In this document: positions 35,864-45,356 of the stretch, one piece after another
How positions within the stretch are numbered: position 1 is the first letter of the stretch
Layout: each line of letters starts with the position of its first letter
NCBI RefSeq assembly: GCF_022479115.1
Contig: NZ_CP092497.1
Location: forward strand, 3,410,001-3,474,000
DNA: 64,000 nt
From: Amycolatopsis sp. EV170708-02-1
Lineage (GTDB): Bacteria > Actinomycetota > Actinomycetes > Mycobacteriales > Pseudonocardiaceae
Direction of reading: 5' to 3'
The notes under the pieces: model-generated
The model's database searches: none
The model's input: only the letters and a program-made list of their open reading frames with translations
What the model was told of the DNA's origin: nothing
Translations under genes and position numbers: made by a program

Positions 35864-38832
35864 CGAGGTCGGCGTCGGCCGTCGCGTTCGCCCGCCGGTA
35901 CAGCTCGATCGCTCGAGCCCAGTGGGCGGCCGCGGCGGCCGTGTCGCCGCACCGTGTCTCCAGGTCGCCGAGGTCGCGGTGCAGATGGGCCTCCTCGTAC
36001 GGATCCGGGACGCCCGCGCGGACCGCGACGCCGCGTTCGAGGCTTTCCCGCGCCGCCGCCAGATCGCCGAGCCCCAGGTGGGCGCGGCCGAGCCGGTCGA
36101 GCGCGGCGGCCTCGCTGTGCCGGTTCCCGACGTCCCGGCTGATCAGCAGCGCCTGGTCGAAGTCGTCCCGCGCGGCCCGGAAGTCCTTGCGTGCGAGGTG
36201 GACCTGGCCGGCGTGCAGCAGGGACTCCCATTCCTGCCAGCGGTCGCCGATCGCCCTGGACGCGGCCAGGGCCTTGCCGAGATGGTCCAGCGCGACGGCG
36301 TGATCGCCGAGTTCCTCGTAGGCCTCGCCGAGCGTGTCCAAGGTGGCCGCTTCCAGGCGGGCGTTGCCGAGTTCGCGGAACGTCTCCAGCGCGGCCGTCA
36401 GCGGACTGAGGCCGTCCATCGGCTGACCGCGGCGGATGTAGGCGTGGCCGAGGTTGCGCTGGGACAGGGCACGCCCGAGCCGGTTGCCCGCCGAGGTGCA
36501 CCGTTCCACCGCGAGCCGGTACGCGGTGATCGCCTCGTCGAACCGGCGAAGCGCGGCGTAGGCGTTCGCGGTGTTGTTGTAGATATGCCCTTCGCCTTCG
36601 AGATCGCCCGCCGCGCGGGCGGCCTTCAACGCGCGGGCGTTGGTTTCGAGCGCGTCCGTCAGCCTGCGGGTCATGAAGTAGGCCGCGCCCAGCGCACGCA
36701 GCATTTCCGCCTCCGCCAACGGATCGTCGAGTTCGGCGGCCGCCGCGGCCCCTCGCGGCAAAGCCCGATCCGCTCGTTCCAGCCGCCCGTGGTGTCGTAG
36801 AAACTGGTGAGCAGGTAGGTGAGCTGCCAAGCGGCGGTGTTGCGGCCGTGTTCGCGTGCGAACCGCACCACGGGCAGCAGATTCGCGCGTTCGGCCCCCA
36901 GGAACGCCAGCGCCGCACGTCTTTCCACCGGGAACGGACGACCGGGCGCCGGGTACCGCAACGCCGGGGTGACCAGATCGCGGTTCGGGTCGATGATCCT
37001 GTTCGCCTCGGCGGCGACGTGCAGGTACCAGTCGATCAGCCGGTCCGCGACCTCGGCGCGGCTCGACGTCGTTTCGTCGGTGCGGGCGCAGGCGACGGCG
37101 AACTCACGGATCAGATCGTGGAGGCGATAGCGATCCGGGCCCGCCGGGGTGATCAGATGCGCCGCAGACAGCTCGGCGGCCGAGGCCCGGCCCGCTTCGG
37201 CGGGCACCCCGCACAGCGCGCCGCCGAGGGCAGCGCTGAACGACGTCCCCGGACCAGCCCGGACAGCCGGAACAGCCGGGCCGGAGCACGGTCCAGCGGC
37301 AGGTAGGCACTCGCGAGCACGGTTTTGACCGTCCGGGAATCCCCTTGCACCGCAAGGGTTTCCAACCGGCCGGCACCGGTGAGCTCCTGGGTGAGTTCCG
37401 CGATCGGACGGCTCGGTTCACCGGTCAGGCGCGCGGCGGCGATCCGTAACGCCAACGGCATCCCGTCGCACAGCCGGGCCAGCCGTGCGGCCTGCGCGGG
37501 TTCGCGGGCGACGCGGTCGGCGCCCAGCACCCGGGTGAGCAGCGTCATCGATTCCGGGTCGGCCAGCGCGTCGAGGGCGAACACCCGGACGGCGTGCCTG
37601 CTGCCGAGTGCCGCGAGCGACTGCCTGCTGGTGACGATCAGCATCGCCTTCGCCGTACCTGGGACGAGGGGAAGGATCTGATCGACGCCGCCCGCGTTGT
37701 CGGCGACGATCACGCACCGCCTGCCGTGCAGCAGTGAGCGGTAGAGCGCGGCGCGTTCGGCCGTCGCGTCGGGCAGCCGGTCGTCAGGGAGGCCGAGCCC
37801 ACGCGACAGATGTGCGAGCGCGTCGCCCGGCGAGACCGCCTCGTGCGGGTCGTGCCCGGCGAGGTCGAGGAAGAGCTGACCGTCGGGGAAGCGGTCCGCG
37901 ATGCGGTGCGCCCACTGCACGGCGAGCGCGGACTTCCCCATCCCCGCCGCCCCGGAGATGACCACGACCGGCGGCTCGGCTTCGTCGAGGAGCTCGTCGA
38001 GTGAAGCGAGCTCCCGCTGCCGCCCGGTGAAGTGCCCGACACGGGCAGGGAGCTGTGCGGGCGCGGTGCCCCGTGCGGGTGCGTCGAGTTCGGGCGCGCG
38101 TCGCAGGATCGAGGTGTGCAGCTCGACCAGTTCCGGTCCGGGATCGGCCCCGAACTCGTCCGCCAGTCCCCGGCGTACGGCCTGGAACGTCTCCAGCGCC
38201 TCGGCATGCCGTCCGCAGCGATGCAGGGCGAGCATATGCAAGGCGGCGAGCCGTTCGCGGTACGGCTGTTCGGCCCGGAGCCGCGGAAGTTCCCGGAGGA
38301 CCTCCTCGTGTTCGCCGAGGCTGAGCTCGGCGTCCCAAAGTTCTTCCCAGGCGGACAGCCGTAGCTCCTGGAGCCGTTCGACCTCACGCAGGCCCCAGCC
38401 GTCGAGTTCGGCATCCGCGAAGGCTTCGCCGCGCCAGAGCCGCAACGCCTCCCGCAACGCCGTCACCGCCTCAGCGGGATTACTCCGCTTGGCGGCACGA
38501 AGTTCTTCTTCGAAGCGAAGAGCGTCGACAGAGGACGGTGCGACCGTCAGGACGTATCCGGGTTTGCGCGTCTGGAGGACCAGGGGGAACCCGCAATCCT
38601 CCAGCGCCTGCCGGATCCGTGCGACATGGCTGTGCAGGGTTTTCACCGCGGTGCGTGGCGGATCTTCACCCCAGAGCACGTCGACCAGCCGGGGGATCGG
38701 GACGACCGAACCCGCGTGCAGGGCGAGAACGCCGAGCACGGCTCGCTGGCGGGCGCCGTGCAACTCCGCCCGCCCGGTGGGGCCGATCGCTTCGACCGGG
38801 CCCAGCACCCGTAGTTCCCCTGGCCCGGGCAC
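35847..38832 (-). pseudogene. AfsR-type SARP regulator with ATPase and TPR domains, broken by two single-base frameshifts
   Basis: Three frames follow one another: 38832 to about 37250 (OmpR-like DNA-binding domain ELRVLGPVEAIGP, then BTAD helices, then the NB-ARC P-loop ISGAAGMGKSALAV near residue 295), about 37250-36750 (AAHLITPAGPDRYRLHDLIREFA) and about 36750-35847 (TPR repeats such as ALSQRNLGHAYIRRGQPMDGL). Restoring one C/G at about 37247 and one at about 36749 gives a single 995-residue AfsR-like activator of secondary metabolism. The rest is undamaged. The GTG at 38832 has GGAGGGAG upstream. It is divergent from the secreted protein at 38982. Confidence 0.85.
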
Positions 38833-38915
38833 CCTGCTCCCTCCGGCATCTGACCCCGGTGAGCGTATCCGGGCGAAGACCCACCGAAATCGGCCAATTA
38901 GGGCACACGATCTCG

Positions 38916-38932
38916 ACAACCCCGCCACAACC
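38916..38932. promoter_or_regulatory. Direct repeat ACAACC with 11-bp period, candidate SARP site
   Basis: ACAACC occurs at 38916-38921 and 38927-38932, exactly 11 bases apart, in the divergent promoter between the SARP gene and the secreted protein. SARP activators bind heptameric direct repeats with 11-bp spacing. A third unit is only weakly visible (ACACGA at 38905), so this is tentative. Confidence 0.3.
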
Positions 38933-38981
38933 GCTCTGGCCGACGGTCAACGGGTCGAACGTTTCGCCCAAGGAGGGGACC

Positions 38982-39968
38982 ATGATCAGCAGGAATCCAC
39001 GGCGCCGACGAACACTGCTCGCCTCGGCCGTTTTGGCCGCCGCGACGCTGTTCGCGGGGGTCGCGCCGGCGGTGCAGGCCGCGCCGGAGGCCCGGAGTGA
39101 TGTCTTCATCCGCGACAACTCGTCCGATGTCGGGTTCGAACCCTCGACCGGTTCGCTCTACTCCAGTCCTGACATCCGGGTGTGCAAGGGAATACCTCCC
39201 TGCGCCACCGACCAGCCGGTCCACCAGGGAGAGCAGGTCTACATCCATGTCACGTTGAACAACCCCGGCCCGTACGGGGATGCCCTCGAGAAGGGGACAC
39301 TGCAGGTCTACTACACGAAACAAGGCACCGCGGCCCAATGGGCGAGCCAGTGGACCTACATCGGTTCGAAGACCGGCGTGTCCGTCCCGTACGGCACCAA
39401 GACGGTCGTCATCCCGTGGACGGTCCCGTTCGGCTCGCACTTCTGCCTGCTGGCACGGTGGCTTTCGCCCACTGACCTGCCGACCGAAGGTTTGAGCACG
39501 TCCACCAACGCGCGCAAGAACAACAACATCGGCTGGCACAACGTGAACGTCCTGCCGTTCAAGATCAAGATTCCCGAGTACCGGCCGATCGTGTTCGGCT
39601 GGGACGGCCCCGATCCCACCGCGGTCGGCGACATCGTCTTCACCCAGCCGGGCAGGCCGTTCACCGGCCCGGGACGGATCACCATCGACCTCGGTCCCGA
39701 CCTCGCCGCACGCTGGCGGGCAGCCGGAGCGAAGGGTGAGGGTGTCGAACGGATCGGCGAGACCGAGCTGGCCATCGTGAACCCGCAGAGGGCGCGGATC
39801 AGCGGTCTGACGTTCAAATCCGGCGAACAGGTGGACGCCAGACTGAGTTTCACCGCGGGAGCCGAGGCGGCCGGTGGGCAGCAGTACACGGTCAACGTGA
39901 CTCAGGTCGACCAGCGCGGCGAAGAGGTCGGTGGCGTCGAGTACCGGCTCTCCGAAGCGCGACAGTAA
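38982..39968 (+). CDS. Secreted hypothetical protein, beta-rich
   Basis: A 328-residue exported protein. The signal peptide is about residues 1-33 (RNPRRRRTLLASAVLAAATL, then VQA). The mature protein starts APEARSDVFIRDNSSDVG, and CARDB-like beta text follows: VYIHVTLNNPGPYGDALEKGTLQVYY, then PWTVPFGSHFCLLARWLSP. The C-terminal half is another beta-sandwich-like stretch without recognised motifs. Two disulfides are possible. GGAGGGG precedes the ATG. It is divergent from the SARP gene and could be its target. Confidence 0.8.
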   Translation: MISRNPRRRRTLLASAVLAAATLFAGVAPAVQAAPEARSDVFIRDNSSDVGFEPSTGSLYSSPDIRVCKGIPPCATDQPVHQGEQVYIHVTLNNPGPYGDALEKGTLQVYYTKQGTAAQWASQWTYIGSKTGVSVPYGTKTVVIPWTVPFGSHFCLLARWLSPTDLPTEGLSTSTNARKNNNIGWHNVNVLPFKIKIPEYRPIVFGWDGPDPTAVGDIVFTQPGRPFTGPGRITIDLGPDLAARWRAAGAKGEGVERIGETELAIVNPQRARISGLTFKSGEQVDARLSFTAGAEAAGGQQYTVNVTQVDQRGEEVGGVEYRLSEARQ

Positions 39969-40028
39969 GCCAGGGTGGGGTGCCGGCCCGTGGGCGGTGA
40001 GGGTGGAAACCCGCACCGCCCACGGGTT

Positions 40029-40526
40029 TCACGCGCGGGCGAACGAAAGCGTCTCGCCCTCGACACCGCGCAACCACAGATCCTGCGCGGCTTCCGCCAC
40101 CTCGGCCAGCCCCTCTTCGATCGTCGCGAACACGTTGCCGGGCACCCAGCCCGCGTCGCCGTTGATCAGCAGGTTGTTGCGGCCGTAGAAGATCGCGAGA
40201 TCCGTCGCGCCTTGGTCACTGTGGGCCTCACTGCCTTCGTCGTAGCCGTACGCCGGGTTGCCGATCTCCCAAGCCTCGAACCCGAAGTACACGACATCCC
40301 CTGGAATCGGGGTCACCGTGGGGTTTTCCCGGCCCGGTTTCGGCTCGGCGAAAGGCGGCACAAGCGTGTAGACCTCGTTGCGCGCGTACTTCGCGTGGTA
40401 GGCCGAACCGCTCTGCGGCAACGCGTCCCAGACCGCGCGGCAGGTGCGCGGGGCTTCGGCGTCGAGCAACCGGGCGCGGCAGGACACCCCGCGCTTGTCC
40501 AGGGTGATCGTGATGTAGCGGGCCAT
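40029..40526 (-). CDS. DUF3830 family protein (cyclophilin-like fold)
   Basis: A 165-residue protein matching DUF3830 in full: ITITLDKRGVSCRARLLDAEAPRTCRAVWDALPQSG, then YHAKYARNEVYTLVPPF, then VTPIPGDVVYFGFEAWEIG, then DLAIFYGRNNLLINGDAGWVPGNVFATI. The family has a cyclophilin-like barrel of unknown role, often found in catabolic clusters with amidases and maleate-isomerase-like proteins. Its ATG overlaps the aminotransferase stop (TGATG), so it is the last gene of that minus-strand unit under the GntR operator at 41811. Confidence 0.88.
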   Translation of the reverse strand: MARYITITLDKRGVSCRARLLDAEAPRTCRAVWDALPQSGSAYHAKYARNEVYTLVPPFAEPKPGRENPTVTPIPGDVVYFGFEAWEIGNPAYGYDEGSEAHSDQGATDLAIFYGRNNLLINGDAGWVPGNVFATIEEGLAEVAEAAQDLWLRGVEGETLSFARA

Positions 40527-41776
40527 CACTCGACCCCCGCCACGACGTCACCCCAGATCCGCAGCGCCTCGTCGACCTGTGCGGAGTCGACGATCAGCGG
40601 CGGCACCATCCGGACGACGTTCATGTACGCCCCGCAGGTCAGCAGGAGCAACCCGTTGGAGGACGCGGCTTTCTGCGCCGCCTGGGCCTTCGCCGTGTCC
40701 GGCTCGCCGTCCGGCGTGGTGAATTCGGACCCGACCAGCAGCCCCAGCCCGCGCACGTCACCGATCGACGGCGACTTGTCCGCGATCACCCGCACACCTT
40801 CCAGGAGCTGGCGTCCTCGTTCGGCCGCGTTCTCGACCAGACCTTCGCGCTGGATCACCTCGAGCGTGGCGATCGCCGCGGCGCAGGCCACCGCGTTGCC
40901 GCCATAGGTCCCGCCCTGGGAACCGGGGAGCGCCTTGGCCATCAGCTCCTCCGACGCGGCGATACCCGAGATCGGGAAGCCGCTCGCGAGCCCCTTCGCG
41001 ATGAGCACGATGTCCGGGCGCACCCCGAAATGCTCGTGTCCCCAGAAGCGGCCCGTCCGGCCGAAGCCGGTCTGGATCTCGTCCATCACCAGCAGGATCC
41101 CGTGCTTGTCGGCGCGTTCCCGCAGCCCGGCGAGGAACTCGGGGTTCGCCGGGACGTACCCGCCCTCGCCGAGCACCGGCTCGATGAAGAACGCGGCCGT
41201 CTCGTTCGGCGCGCAGACCGTCGCGAACAGGTAGTCGAGCTCGCGCAGGGCGAACTTCGTCGCCGTCTCCTCGTCCCAGCCGTAGTGGAAGGCATACGGG
41301 AAGGGCGCGACGTGCACCCCGGACATGAGCGGCGAGATCCCGGCGCTGAACCGGGTGCCCGACGTCGTCATGGTCGCCGCCGCGACGGTCCGGCCGTGGA
41401 ACCCGCCCTGGAAGACGATGACGTTGGGCCGCTTGGTCGCCTGTCGCGACAGCCGGAGCGCCGCCTCGACCGCCTCACTGCCGGAGTTCGCGTAGAAGAG
41501 TGAATCCAGGCCTTCCGGCAGGAGACCGCCCAGCTTCTCGGTCAGCTCCAGCATCGGCTTGTGCATGACCGTCGTGTACTGCCCGTGGATGAGTTTGCCG
41601 ATCTGCTCCTGCGCCGCGCTCACCACGTGCGGGTGACAGTGGCCGGTGCTGGTCACGCCGATACCGGCGGTGAAATCCAGGTGACGTTTGCCATCGGTGC
41701 CGTAGAGGTAAACCCCTTCACCGTGGTCGACCACGACCGGCGTTGCCTGCTTGAGCAGCGGTGATAGCTGGGCCAT
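40526..41776 (-). CDS. Class III aminotransferase (4-aminobutyrate-aminotransferase-like)
   Basis: A 416-residue PLP enzyme. Hallmarks are GVYLYGTDGKRHLDFTAGIGV, ANSGSEAVEAALRLSRQ, VFQGGFHGRTVAAATMT, FFIEPVLGEGGY, LLVMDEIQTGFGRTGRFW and the PLP-Lys in LIAKGLASGFPISG. It moves a terminal amino group to a 2-oxo acceptor, releasing an aldehyde. The ATG at 41776 is preceded by AGGAG. The divergent neighbour is an aldehyde dehydrogenase that could oxidise its product. Both face the ATTGTTGACAAT operator. GABA itself is one possible substrate; other omega-amino compounds are equally possible. Confidence 0.92.
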   Translation of the reverse strand: MAQLSPLLKQATPVVVDHGEGVYLYGTDGKRHLDFTAGIGVTSTGHCHPHVVSAAQEQIGKLIHGQYTTVMHKPMLELTEKLGGLLPEGLDSLFYANSGSEAVEAALRLSRQATKRPNVIVFQGGFHGRTVAAATMTTSGTRFSAGISPLMSGVHVAPFPYAFHYGWDEETATKFALRELDYLFATVCAPNETAAFFIEPVLGEGGYVPANPEFLAGLRERADKHGILLVMDEIQTGFGRTGRFWGHEHFGVRPDIVLIAKGLASGFPISGIAASEELMAKALPGSQGGTYGGNAVACAAAIATLEVIQREGLVENAAERGRQLLEGVRVIADKSPSIGDVRGLGLLVGSEFTTPDGEPDTAKAQAAQKAASSNGLLLLTCGAYMNVVRMVPPLIVDSAQVDEALRIWGDVVAGVE

Positions 41777-41810
41777 GGGCTGCGCTCCTAGGTCGGCTGA
41801 GCTGTTGTCG

Positions 41811-41822
41811 ATTGTTGACAAT
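41811..41822. promoter_or_regulatory. GntR operator 1, ATTGTTGACAAT
   Basis: Five-base arms around TG between the divergent aminotransferase and aldehyde dehydrogenase genes. The same motif is at 46841 and 47669. It has the FadR-subfamily GntR style, and the only GntR gene in the window (45357) is in the same island. Confidence 0.75.
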
Positions 41823-41864
41823 ATCCATAGCATGGCGTTCGGGACAACATGGAGGAGCGTTGGG

Positions 41865-43328
41865 ATGACCTCGATCAGTGAGGCCGGCGTGGTCACGTCG
41901 GTCGACAAGGAACTGTTCATCGGCGGCAAATGGGTGCCCGCCGCCGACGGGAAGACCTTCCCCGTTCTCGACCCCTCGACGGGCGAAGCCCTGTGCGAGG
42001 TGGCCGACGCGTCACCGGCGGACGGTGTCAGCGCACTCGACGCGGCCGTCGCCGCGCAGGCCGACTGGGCGAACGTCGCCCCGCGTGAACGCGGCGAGAT
42101 CTTGCGTCGCGCCTACGAACTGCTGATCAAACGCGCCGACGAACTCGCGCTGCTGATGACCCTCGAGATGGGCAAGCCGCTCGCGGAGTCGAAGGGCGAG
42201 ATCACCTACGCGGCCGAGTTCTTCCGCTGGTTCGCGGAGGAAGCAGTCCGGATCGACGGTGGTTACGCCGTCGCTCCCAACGGGACGGGCCGGTTCCTCG
42301 TGACCAAGCAGCCGGTCGGCCCGTGCCTGCTGATCACGCCGTGGAACTTCCCCATGGCGATGGGCACCCGCAAGATCGGGCCCGCGGTGGCCGCAGGCTG
42401 CACGATGATCATCAAACCCGCTGCTCAGACCCCCCTTTCGATGTTGGCCCTCGCGGCGATCCTCGCCGAAGCGGGATTGCCGGAAGGTGTGCTGAACGTG
42501 CTCACGACGTCGGATTCCGGCGGCGTGATGGAGCCGTTGATCCGGGACGGTCGTGCCCGGAAGCTGTCCTTCACCGGCTCGACCGGCGTCGGACGGAAGC
42601 TGCTGGAACAGTGCGCGGACAAGGTGCTCCGCACTTCCATGGAACTCGGCGGCAACGCTCCCTTCCTCGTCTTCGAAGACGCCGACCTCGACGCGGCGAT
42701 CGACGGCGCGATGACCGCGAAGATGCGCAACATCGGTGAGGCCTGCACGGCCGCGAACCGTTTCTATGTCCAGCGAGGCATCGTCGACGAGTTCTCCCGG
42801 CGTCTCACCGAGCGCATGGAGGCCCTGCCCATGGGACGCGGCACCGAGGAGGGTGTCGTCGTCGGTCCCCTCATCGACGAAGCCGCCGTCGAGAAGGTCA
42901 GCGGCCTGGTCTCGGACGCCACCGAGCGAGGCGCGCGCGTCCTCACCGGTGGATCCACTGTGGACGGTCCAGGAAACTTCTATCAGGCCACGGTGCTCAC
43001 CGACGTGCCCAAGGACGCCAGGCTCGCATCGGAAGAGATCTTCGGGCCGGTCGCCCCGATCACTCCGTTCGACAGCGAGGACGAGGCCATCGCGGCCGCG
43101 AACGACACCGAATTCGGTCTCGTGTCCTACGTGTACACCTCCGATCTCAAGCGGGCACTGCGGGTGTCGGAACGGCTGGAGGCCGGCATGATCGGTCTCA
43201 ACCAGGGCCTGGTTTCGAATCCGGCGGCGCCGTTCGGCGGGATCAAGCAATCCGGCCTCGGCCGCGAGGGCGGCACCGTCGGCATCGACGAGTTCCTCGA
43301 GACCAAGTACATCGCGGTGGCTCTGTGA
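41865..43328 (+). CDS. NAD(P)-dependent aldehyde dehydrogenase (succinate-semialdehyde-dehydrogenase-like)
   Basis: A 487-residue ALDH. Motifs in order: FIGGKWVPAADGKTFPVLDPSTGE, ITPWNFPMAMGTRKIGPAVAAGCT, FTGSTGVGRKLLEQC, MELGGNAPFLVFEDADLDAA (general base Glu near 260), IGEACTAANRFYV (nucleophile Cys near 294) and EIFGPVAPITPF. GGAGGAG at 41851-41857 fixes the ATG. It is closest in style to SSADH (GabD). The stop overlaps the GTG of the isopropylmalate-dehydrogenase-like gene. With the divergent aminotransferase it would turn an omega-amino compound into a carboxylate. Confidence 0.92.
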   Translation: MTSISEAGVVTSVDKELFIGGKWVPAADGKTFPVLDPSTGEALCEVADASPADGVSALDAAVAAQADWANVAPRERGEILRRAYELLIKRADELALLMTLEMGKPLAESKGEITYAAEFFRWFAEEAVRIDGGYAVAPNGTGRFLVTKQPVGPCLLITPWNFPMAMGTRKIGPAVAAGCTMIIKPAAQTPLSMLALAAILAEAGLPEGVLNVLTTSDSGGVMEPLIRDGRARKLSFTGSTGVGRKLLEQCADKVLRTSMELGGNAPFLVFEDADLDAAIDGAMTAKMRNIGEACTAANRFYVQRGIVDEFSRRLTERMEALPMGRGTEEGVVVGPLIDEAAVEKVSGLVSDATERGARVLTGGSTVDGPGNFYQATVLTDVPKDARLASEEIFGPVAPITPFDSEDEAIAAANDTEFGLVSYVYTSDLKRALRVSERLEAGMIGLNQGLVSNPAAPFGGIKQSGLGREGGTVGIDEFLETKYIAVAL

Positions 43329-44386
43329 CTTCTTCGTATCGGATCGCGAGCATTCCCGGCGACGGGATCGGCGTCGACGTGACTGCCGAGGCCCGGAAGG
43401 TACTCGACCGCGCGGCGGCATCGCACGGTTTCTCCTTGTCCTGGACGGAGTTCGATTGGAGTTGTGAGCGGTACACCAAGACCGGCTCGATGATGCCCGA
43501 CGACGGTATCGAGCAGCTTTCCCGGTTCGACGGGATCTTTCTCGGCGCCGTCGGCTTTCCCGGTGTCCCGGATCATGTTTCGTTGTGGGGTCTCCTCATT
43601 CCGGTTCGGCGGGCGTTCGGTCAGTACGTCAATCTCCGGCCGGTCCGGCTGCTGCCGGGGACGACGTCGGCACTGGCGGGCCGGAGCGCCGACGAGCTGG
43701 AGATGGTGATCGTCCGGGAGAACTCCGAAGGCGAGTACTCGGAGATCGGTGGCAGGCACAATCGAGGTCTCGGCAACGAGTTCGTCTTACAGGAATCCGT
43801 GTTCACGCGGGTCGGGGTGGAGCGGATCATCCGCTATGCCTTCGAGCTGGCGAAGACGCGGACGGGGCGGGTCTGTTCGGCGACGAAGTCCAACGGGCTC
43901 ATTCACTCGATGCCGTTCTGGGACGAGATCTTCGCCGAGATCTCTTCGGAGTATCCGGACGTGCACGCCGAACAATGCCATGTCGACGCGCTCGCCGCGC
44001 GGATGGTGCAGGCGCCGGACCGGCTCGACGTCGTGGTGGCTTCCAATCTGTTCGGCGACATTCTGAGCGACCTGGCGGCGGCCGTGACGGGCGGGCTCGG
44101 AATGGCGCCTTCGGGCAATATCAATCCGACCGGTGAGCTCCCTTCCATGTTCGAGGCGGTGCACGGCAGCGCTCCCGACATCGCCGGACAGGGCATCGCG
44201 AATCCGGTGGCGCAGATCCTGGCGGGGGCGATGCTGCTCGAACATCTCGGGGAAACCGTTGCGGCACAAGATGTACGGGCCGCGGTGGAAAAGGTTCTCG
44301 AAGAGGGGACCGTGCAGACCCCTGACCTCGGCGGGAAGTCCACCACCGCCGAACTCGGGTCCGCGGTGGTCGCCTCTCTATCTTGA
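43325..44386 (+). CDS. Isocitrate/isopropylmalate-dehydrogenase-family enzyme, D-malate/tartrate-dehydrogenase type
   Basis: A 353-residue beta-decarboxylating dehydrogenase. Signatures are [34 protein letters not shown] (characteristic of tartrate and D-malate dehydrogenases rather than LeuB), [20 protein letters not shown] and [28 protein letters not shown], with [18 protein letters not shown] near the end. It would oxidise a 2-hydroxy-3-carboxy acid such as D-malate to a 2-oxo acid with loss of CO2. The GTG overlaps the ALDH stop (GTGA), so both belong to one unit. Substrate inferred from the motif family. Confidence 0.88.
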   Translation: MTSSYRIASIPGDGIGVDVTAEARKVLDRAAASHGFSLSWTEFDWSCERYTKTGSMMPDDGIEQLSRFDGIFLGAVGFPGVPDHVSLWGLLIPVRRAFGQYVNLRPVRLLPGTTSALAGRSADELEMVIVRENSEGEYSEIGGRHNRGLGNEFVLQESVFTRVGVERIIRYAFELAKTRTGRVCSATKSNGLIHSMPFWDEIFAEISSEYPDVHAEQCHVDALAARMVQAPDRLDVVVASNLFGDILSDLAAAVTGGLGMAPSGNINPTGELPSMFEAVHGSAPDIAGQGIANPVAQILAGAMLLEHLGETVAAQDVRAAVEKVLEEGTVQTPDLGGKSTTAELGSAVVASLS

Positions 44387-44875
44387 ACCATCCGCCTGGT
44401 GGCGTGTCAAGTCCCGGATGTCATGAACGGTCCATTCATGGTTTCGAGTCGTACATGAAGGGGCCTTCGGGTGGTCCGGTGTTCCCAATGTCGCGTTAGA
44501 GACGCTCACCGTCTCTAACGCGACATTGGGGACTTGGGCCGGCTGTCGACTCGTTGCTCTCAGCGTGCCTTGGTGTTGGACTGGATTTCTTTGTGGGGCA
44601 ACACACTGCCTTCGTCGTACGCCCTCATTAGTGCCGACCCGCGCCAGCGGCTCGGTGAACTCCGCAGGTCCTTGCCCCTCGGCGATCCGCAACGGGGGCG
44701 GCTAGTCCGCCGATTTTCTCTGGACTAGTAAAAACGTTGCCGTGAAAGGGAATCCCGGCGCGAGTTCCAGTACGAAAGCCCGTTCATCGCACGCGTGCCG
44801 CTCCGGGGCGCGAGTTTTTGTCGGTGCCCCGGTGCACAGTGTCGATCATCGGATTCGACGACTGGAGGAGTGCCG
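44387..44875. other. 489-base intergenic region with hairpins, no convincing gene
   Basis: It holds CATGAA-N7-TTCATG (44422-44440), GAAGGGGCCTTC near 44456, and the large terminator at 44484-44530. Short open frames on both strands (for example 44534-44728 plus and 44378-44692 minus) have no RBS, poor codon bias and no recognisable domain, so they are not called. G+C is lower than in flanking genes from 44530 to 44820. The DUF4262 RBS lies at the right edge. Confidence 0.5.
44484..44530. terminator. 21-bp-arm hairpin after the D-malate-dehydrogenase-like gene
   Basis: Arms 44484-44504 and 44510-44530 are perfect (inner word TGTCGCGTTAGAGACG), loop CTCAC. It is about 100 bases downstream of the 43325-44386 stop and likely ends the aldehyde dehydrogenase operon. 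Confidence 0.82.
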
Positions 44876-45352
44876 ATGTGCTGGCATTGCGACAACCCCG
44901 GGAAGACCCGCGACGACTACCTCATCGAGGAGGTCCGTCCGCTGATCCGGAAGTACGGCTGGATGGTGCAGACGGTCGAGCGCGGAATAACGCAACCAGG
45001 TTTCGCGTACACGGTCGGGCTCACCGACGCCGGGCTTCCGGAACTCGTCGTCACCGGCCTGAGAGAACGAAGATCCGGCCAGCTGCTGAACTATTACGCC
45101 CAGCGGGTGGTCCGGTCGGGGCCGCCGGAGCCGGGGGAGGTGCTGCCCGCCGAGGTGGGATGGCCGTCGTTGGAGGTCGTCCCGCTCAGTTCGCCGCCGG
45201 CGCATCTGCTCACCGCCGTCCTGCTGTACGGCGAGAACTTCCGTGCGCTGCAACTGGTCTACGCGGACGAGCACGGCAATTGGCCGTGGGACAGGGAGTT
45301 CCGCGGCGGGACGGGTGGGCAGCCGGTGCTGGGGGCGCGGGGCCGTGGCTGA
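44876..45352 (+). CDS. DUF4262 domain protein
   Basis: A 158-residue protein. The DUF4262 match is GWMVQTVERGITQPGFAYTVGLTDAGLPELVVTGL, followed by WPSLEVVPLSSPPAHLLTAVLLYGENFRALQLVYADEHGNWPWD. Three residues from the start, CWHCDNPG could bind a metal. GGAGGAG at 44864-44870 fixes the ATG. No function is known for the family. It sits inside the GntR island but has its own leader and is convergent with gntR, so it may be an unrelated insertion. Confidence 0.88.
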   Translation: MCWHCDNPGKTRDDYLIEEVRPLIRKYGWMVQTVERGITQPGFAYTVGLTDAGLPELVVTGLRERRSGQLLNYYAQRVVRSGPPEPGEVLPAEVGWPSLEVVPLSSPPAHLLTAVLLYGENFRALQLVYADEHGNWPWDREFRGGTGGQPVLGARGRG

Positions 45353-45356
45353 ATCC

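Noticed and set aside
35847..38832. A separate tetratricopeptide protein gene (35847-36830) and a middle gene (36671-37207)
   Set aside because: Both continue the AfsR-like protein in shifted frames without their own RBS or natural domain borders.
44534..44728. Short plus-strand frame of 64 codons in the 44.4-44.9 kb gap
   Set aside because: No RBS, no homology-type motif and weak codon bias. The region otherwise holds hairpins.
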